Shown one piece after another: positions 61,277-64,000 of a DNA stretch of 64,000 nt. Numbering within the stretch: position 1 is the stretch's first letter; every line of letters begins with the position of its first letter. A model generated the notes under the pieces. That model had not been told where the DNA came from, made no database searches, and saw nothing but the letters and a program-made list of their open reading frames with translations. Source of the DNA: JAEUKA01 sp044228505 (GTDB lineage Bacteria; Myxococcota_A; Polyangia; Palsa-1104; JAEUJZ01); the NCBI GenBank assembly GCA_044228505.1, contig JBGAUT010000013.1:62001-126000 (forward strand), in the 5' to 3' direction. Made by a program: the position numbers and the translations under genes.

Positions 61277-61996
61277 ATGCAAGAAATGAGCAGCGAATCA
61301 GGTCAGCCAGCCATAGGCACTGTGCTGGTGACGGGGGCCAGTCGAGGCATCGGGCTGGATTTTGTACGAGCATGGCTGGAACGTGGGGCACAGGTCATCG
61401 CAGGATGCCGCAACCCGACCGGCGCTTCGGCGCTCGGTACCCTTATGAGCGAGCACGGCGAGCGACTGCGCGTTATGCAACTCGACGTCACCGATGAGCG
61501 CTCAGTAGAAACGATGGCGGGAGCACTCGGCAACCTGAACATCGACCTGCTCATCAACAATGCGGGCATCCTGCAAGTCGAGTCGCTGGAAAACATGGAC
61601 TTCGCCAGCATCATCGAGCAGTTCAAGGTGAATGCTCTCGGCGCGCTCCAAGTCACGCGGGCCCTTCTACCGAACCTGCGAGATGGTGCCAGGATCATCA
61701 ACATCACCTCTCGAATGGGTTCTCTCGATGACAACACCTCCGGCGGCTATTACGGCTATCGGATGAGCAAGGCGGCGCTCAACATGGCGACGCGAAGCCT
61801 GGCGGTGGACCTCAAGAGCCGAGGCATCATCGTCATCGCGATGCATCCCGGCATGGTCCAGACCGACCTCACCCGCGGCTTTGGCATGCTGACCCCGGCA
61901 GAGAGTGTTGCGGGAATGAATCAGGTCATCGACAAGCTGACCATCGAGCAGAGCGGACTGTTCCTGCATTATCAGGGCACGACACTGCCTTGGTGA
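61277..61996 (+). CDS. Short-chain dehydrogenase, CsgA/sniffer-like
   Basis: A 239-residue NAD(P)-dependent Rossmann enzyme. It has the cofactor loop TGASRGIG, the INNAGIL motif, the active-site Ser in ITSRMG and the Tyr161-x3-Lys165 pair in YRMSKAAL. The overall style (GTVLVTGASRGIGLDFVRAW and MHPGMVQTDLT) resembles the CsgA/C-factor and carbonyl-reductase 'sniffer' group. In Myxococcus CsgA acts in fruiting-body signalling, but that role here is inference. An open frame upstream reads into the repeats and is rejected; ATG 61277 has AAAGG upstream. Its stop overlaps the next gene's GTG start. Confidence 0.87.
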   Translation: MQEMSSESGQPAIGTVLVTGASRGIGLDFVRAWLERGAQVIAGCRNPTGASALGTLMSEHGERLRVMQLDVTDERSVETMAGALGNLNIDLLINNAGILQVESLENMDFASIIEQFKVNALGALQVTRALLPNLRDGARIINITSRMGSLDDNTSGGYYGYRMSKAALNMATRSLAVDLKSRGIIVIAMHPGMVQTDLTRGFGMLTPAESVAGMNQVIDKLTIEQSGLFLHYQGTTLPW

Positions 61997-62553
61997 GTCT
62001 GCTTCGAGCCGCGCCGTGTCGCCCGCTCGGGACTGCCTGGGCGCTGCCCCTGCTCCTGTGGTCAGCCGCTGCGTCTGCTGAAGGCGACGGAAGGTCTGAA
62101 GCCAAGGGTACCGCCGCGTCCGGACGGCCTGAAGCCAAACTGGCCGATGGCACCAAGCGAGCCGATATCATGCGGCTGCTCCAGCTAACCCATGCGGCAT
62201 CGATGGGAGATCTGGCCGTACAACAGCTCATCACCACCTATCGGCAGACGATGCCGCAGGTCAAAGACGAAATCTGGCAGGAGCTAAAGAAAGAGATCAG
62301 CTCCGAGGAGCTGCTGCTGCGGCTCGTACCAATCTACGATAAGCACTTTAGCGCCGCCGAGCTCAAGGAGCTGCTTCGCTTCTACGAGTCCCCGATAGGT
62401 AAGAAGGTCACACAGGTCATGCCGACCGTGAACCAAGAAGCGATGACCGCAGGACAGACCTGGGGCAGCGAGATTGCGGTTCGCATCAAGCGCCGCCTCG
62501 ATGCGGTCAGCCCGCAGCCAGCCACCACCCCAGCAAATCCACCAAAAAAGTAG
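61993..62553 (+). CDS. DUF2059-family exported protein
   Basis: A 186-residue protein with a signal peptide (ends AAASA) and a helical body. The segment EELLLRLVPIYDKHFSAAEL, KELLRFYESPIGKKVTQVMP and VNQEAMTAGQTWGSEIAVRI matches DUF2059, a periplasmic family of unknown role. The GTG start at 61993 overlaps the dehydrogenase stop (GTGA). It ends 7 bp from the convergent glycosyltransferase gene. Confidence 0.82.
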   Translation: MSLLRAAPCRPLGTAWALPLLLWSAAASAEGDGRSEAKGTAASGRPEAKLADGTKRADIMRLLQLTHAASMGDLAVQQLITTYRQTMPQVKDEIWQELKKEISSEELLLRLVPIYDKHFSAAELKELLRFYESPIGKKVTQVMPTVNQEAMTAGQTWGSEIAVRIKRRLDAVSPQPATTPANPPKK

Positions 62554-62560
62554 CCCTACC

Positions 62561-63559
62561 CTAAGTCCCGGTGGCTCGTCCCGACTGCGCCACTGCACGC
62601 TCCGAACCCGGTAGCGAGGCCGGGTCGTCCCCCTCGTTCTCGTACAGATCGCGAACCTGGTCGGTCATGACCCGCTTGGTAGTCTCGCTGACTTTCCACA
62701 CCGCGTGCTTGGTACTGTTCGTGTGAAAGTCGACAAAGCCGAGTACCCGCGAAACCACCTCGACGCCCATCGTACCGAGCCGAAACAGCGCTTCCCGAGG
62801 CTTCGACACGTCGATCTCTGACAGCGCCAGCCGGGCAATCCGCCAGACGTTCATCGTCGACACGGAATAGCCGGACACCGAGCGCAACCAGATATGGCCA
62901 GCGGCAATGCGCCGACGCTGACGAATGAAGTCGCGCACCGTCTCGGGCCCGTGGTTGTGAACCACCGCCTCGGGCACATAGGCAAGCCGATAGCCCGCGT
63001 TACAAACGAGCTGCTCGATGCTCGCCTCATCAACCGCGCTCTCGGTGGGAAGGTCACGAACGATGCCCGCCCGAATCATGACCAGCTCCCCGAGCTTCGG
63101 TGCCTCCAGGGCGACTCGATGGTGCATCTGCCACAGAAAACGAGTCGCCTCGCCAGTGAAAGTGCCATAGCCGTTGGTTGGCACGGGGCGACCGCCACAC
63201 ATGCCGACCTCTGGGTTTATCAAGAAGCACTGCACGAGGCGCTCAACGACCTCACGGGATACCAGGAGATCAGCGCTACACACACAGATCGCATCAACAT
63301 GAGGGTTCAGGGTTCGCAGGTAGGAGTTGATGGCCGCCACCTTACCCCGCCGCTCCGGCTCCTCGATGAGCCGGACCGGAACGCCAGGACGGCTCATCCG
63401 CTCGCGAACGATCTCGGCAGTGCGGTCGGTGCAGCCCGAGGCGACGACGACCACCTCGACGATCTTGGCGCGCTTGACGCGCTGGGCCCGCAGCGTGTCG
63501 AGAAGCTCACCGATGTTGCGCTCCTCGTTATAGGCGGGAACGGCGATACTGACTCTCAT
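62561..63559 (-). CDS. Glycosyltransferase family 2
   Basis: A 332-residue GT2 enzyme with MRVSIAVPAYNEERNIGELL, VASGCTDRTAEI, RRGKVAAINSYLR, VCSADLLVS (metal-binding acidic motif) and HNHGPETVRDFIRQRRRIAAGH (the QXXRW-like RQRRR end). No transmembrane helix is obvious, so it is probably a cytosolic enzyme. GAGG lies before the ATG at 63559. The last 25 residues are Ser/Gly/Ala-rich. No glycan genes are adjacent on this side of the window. Confidence 0.88.
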   Translation of the reverse strand: MRVSIAVPAYNEERNIGELLDTLRAQRVKRAKIVEVVVVASGCTDRTAEIVRERMSRPGVPVRLIEEPERRGKVAAINSYLRTLNPHVDAICVCSADLLVSREVVERLVQCFLINPEVGMCGGRPVPTNGYGTFTGEATRFLWQMHHRVALEAPKLGELVMIRAGIVRDLPTESAVDEASIEQLVCNAGYRLAYVPEAVVHNHGPETVRDFIRQRRRIAAGHIWLRSVSGYSVSTMNVWRIARLALSEIDVSKPREALFRLGTMGVEVVSRVLGFVDFHTNSTKHAVWKVSETTKRVMTDQVRDLYENEGDDPASLPGSERAVAQSGRATGT

Positions 63560-63732
63560 ACGGAACCTCGTTAGTCTTAAGCGGTATAGAGAAGCAAAGC
63601 TCGCAACGGGAATCTATGTCAGCCAACCGGTCGTTAAGCAAGTCGGTTAGGCCCGTAATTTGATTCCCATCTGTAATCTAGGCAATTCCGCCACGTTACG
63701 CCAGCAGCTGACTTGCAGAATTGAGAATCAAC
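63560..63732. other. A+T-richer intergenic region
   Basis: A 173-bp gap upstream of the GT2 gene and downstream of the cytochrome gene. It should hold the GT2 promoter; no defined -35/-10 pair, terminator or RNA was recognised. Confidence 0.4.
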
Positions 63733-64000
63733 CTACCGGCGCGATACCCACGCGGAGACTGCGGCTCGCTCTTCAGCGGTTGGATTGCCAGCTCCCACGG
63801 GAGGCATCGGGGTCGGCAACCCCTCGACGACCCGCTGCCCAAGAACATGTCGAAACCGTGACCACGAGCTGTGAGTCGACAGATCCAGGTGGGCGCTGCC
63901 GCTCGGCAGATGGCAGGTCTGACAGAGCCGCTGAAACACAGGAATCATCTGCTTGCGCCACAGCACCAGATCCTGCCCCCCCCCACTCTCTTCACCCACG
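63733..64000 (-). CDS. C-type cytochrome domain protein (partial, cut by window edge)
   Basis: The C-terminal 88 residues of a probably longer protein that continues past the window end. It carries one haem-attachment motif CQTCH (LCQTCHLPSGSAHLDLS) and a possible methionine axial ligand in LPTPMPPVGAG. Such modules occur in exported Myxococcota proteins with a haem-binding planctomycete-type cytochrome. The upstream start is not visible. Confidence 0.75.
   Translation of the reverse strand, partial: VGEESGGGQDLVLWRKQMIPVFQRLCQTCHLPSGSAHLDLSTHSSWSRFRHVLGQRVVEGLPTPMPPVGAGNPTAEERAAVSAWVSRR

Overview
The window reads as chromosomal DNA of a Gram-negative, predatory or social-type bacterium, most likely a Myxococcota (former Deltaproteobacteria) member. 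This is inferred from the gene mix: many Cys-rich or FG-GAP lipoproteins with Asp/Met/Pro linkers, PEGA and AgmX/PglI-type proteins, two TonB-dependent outer-membrane receptors, a roadblock-like protein, an HD-GYP response regulator, a NtrC-type regulator, and a short-chain dehydrogenase resembling the Myxococcus C-factor family. No phage, insertion sequence or conjugation gene was seen. Species cannot be named from the sequence alone.

Layout. 106-2103 is a secreted CocE/NonD-type hydrolase. 2128-14212 is a surface-glycan cluster: two leftward GT4 glycosyltransferases, then a rightward four-gene operon with a 1515-aa methyltransferase/GT2/GT4 fusion, a WecB-type UDP-GlcNAc 2-epimerase, a multi-pass membrane protein and a double GT2 protein. 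14225-19079 is a leftward, translationally coupled three-gene operon: a periplasmic-binding-protein/legumain-like lipoprotein, a caspase-like protein with a possible C-terminal outer-membrane barrel, and a Cys-rich lipoprotein. 19220-20515 is coaBC. A large sensor kinase (20557-23118) is divergent from a cobalamin-riboswitch-controlled operon: btuB-like receptor, lipoprotein, accD and folC (23156-29068).

29019-38339 carries a small helical protein, a DJ-1/PfpI protein, an Oar-like TonB receptor, a roadblock-like protein, an unusual degenerate ABC-ATPase/dual-specificity-phosphatase fusion, a Lys/Glu heptad-repeat exported protein and a HEAT-repeat protein. 38439-45168 is leftward: a flavin reductase, a SUKH-like protein, a GNAT-like/cNMP-binding protein, a membrane protein, an FG-GAP lipoprotein and a PEGA protein. 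45256-46920 holds exodeoxyribonuclease III, initiator tRNA-Met with promoter and terminator, and ruvC. 51795-46811 is a compact leftward operon: response regulator/HD-GYP, NodU-type carbamoyltransferase, Fur-family regulator and glycerophosphodiesterase.

51863-64000 holds a fused Alg14/Alg13-type glycosyltransferase, an FG-GAP lipoprotein, an enhancer-binding-protein-like regulator lacking the GAFTGA loop, an AgmX-type protein, a dihydropyrimidinase, two lipoproteins, a DciA (DUF721)-like protein, a striking array of seven to eight ~43-bp palindrome-bearing tandem repeats, a CsgA-like dehydrogenase, a DUF2059 protein, a GT2 glycosyltransferase and the edge of a c-type cytochrome gene.

The best candidates for undescribed biology are the two-caspase-clan peptidase operon (14225-19079), the pseudo-ABC/phosphatase fusion (34759-36567) and the palindromic repeat array (60886-61222). 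All names are from reading motifs by eye; no database search was run.
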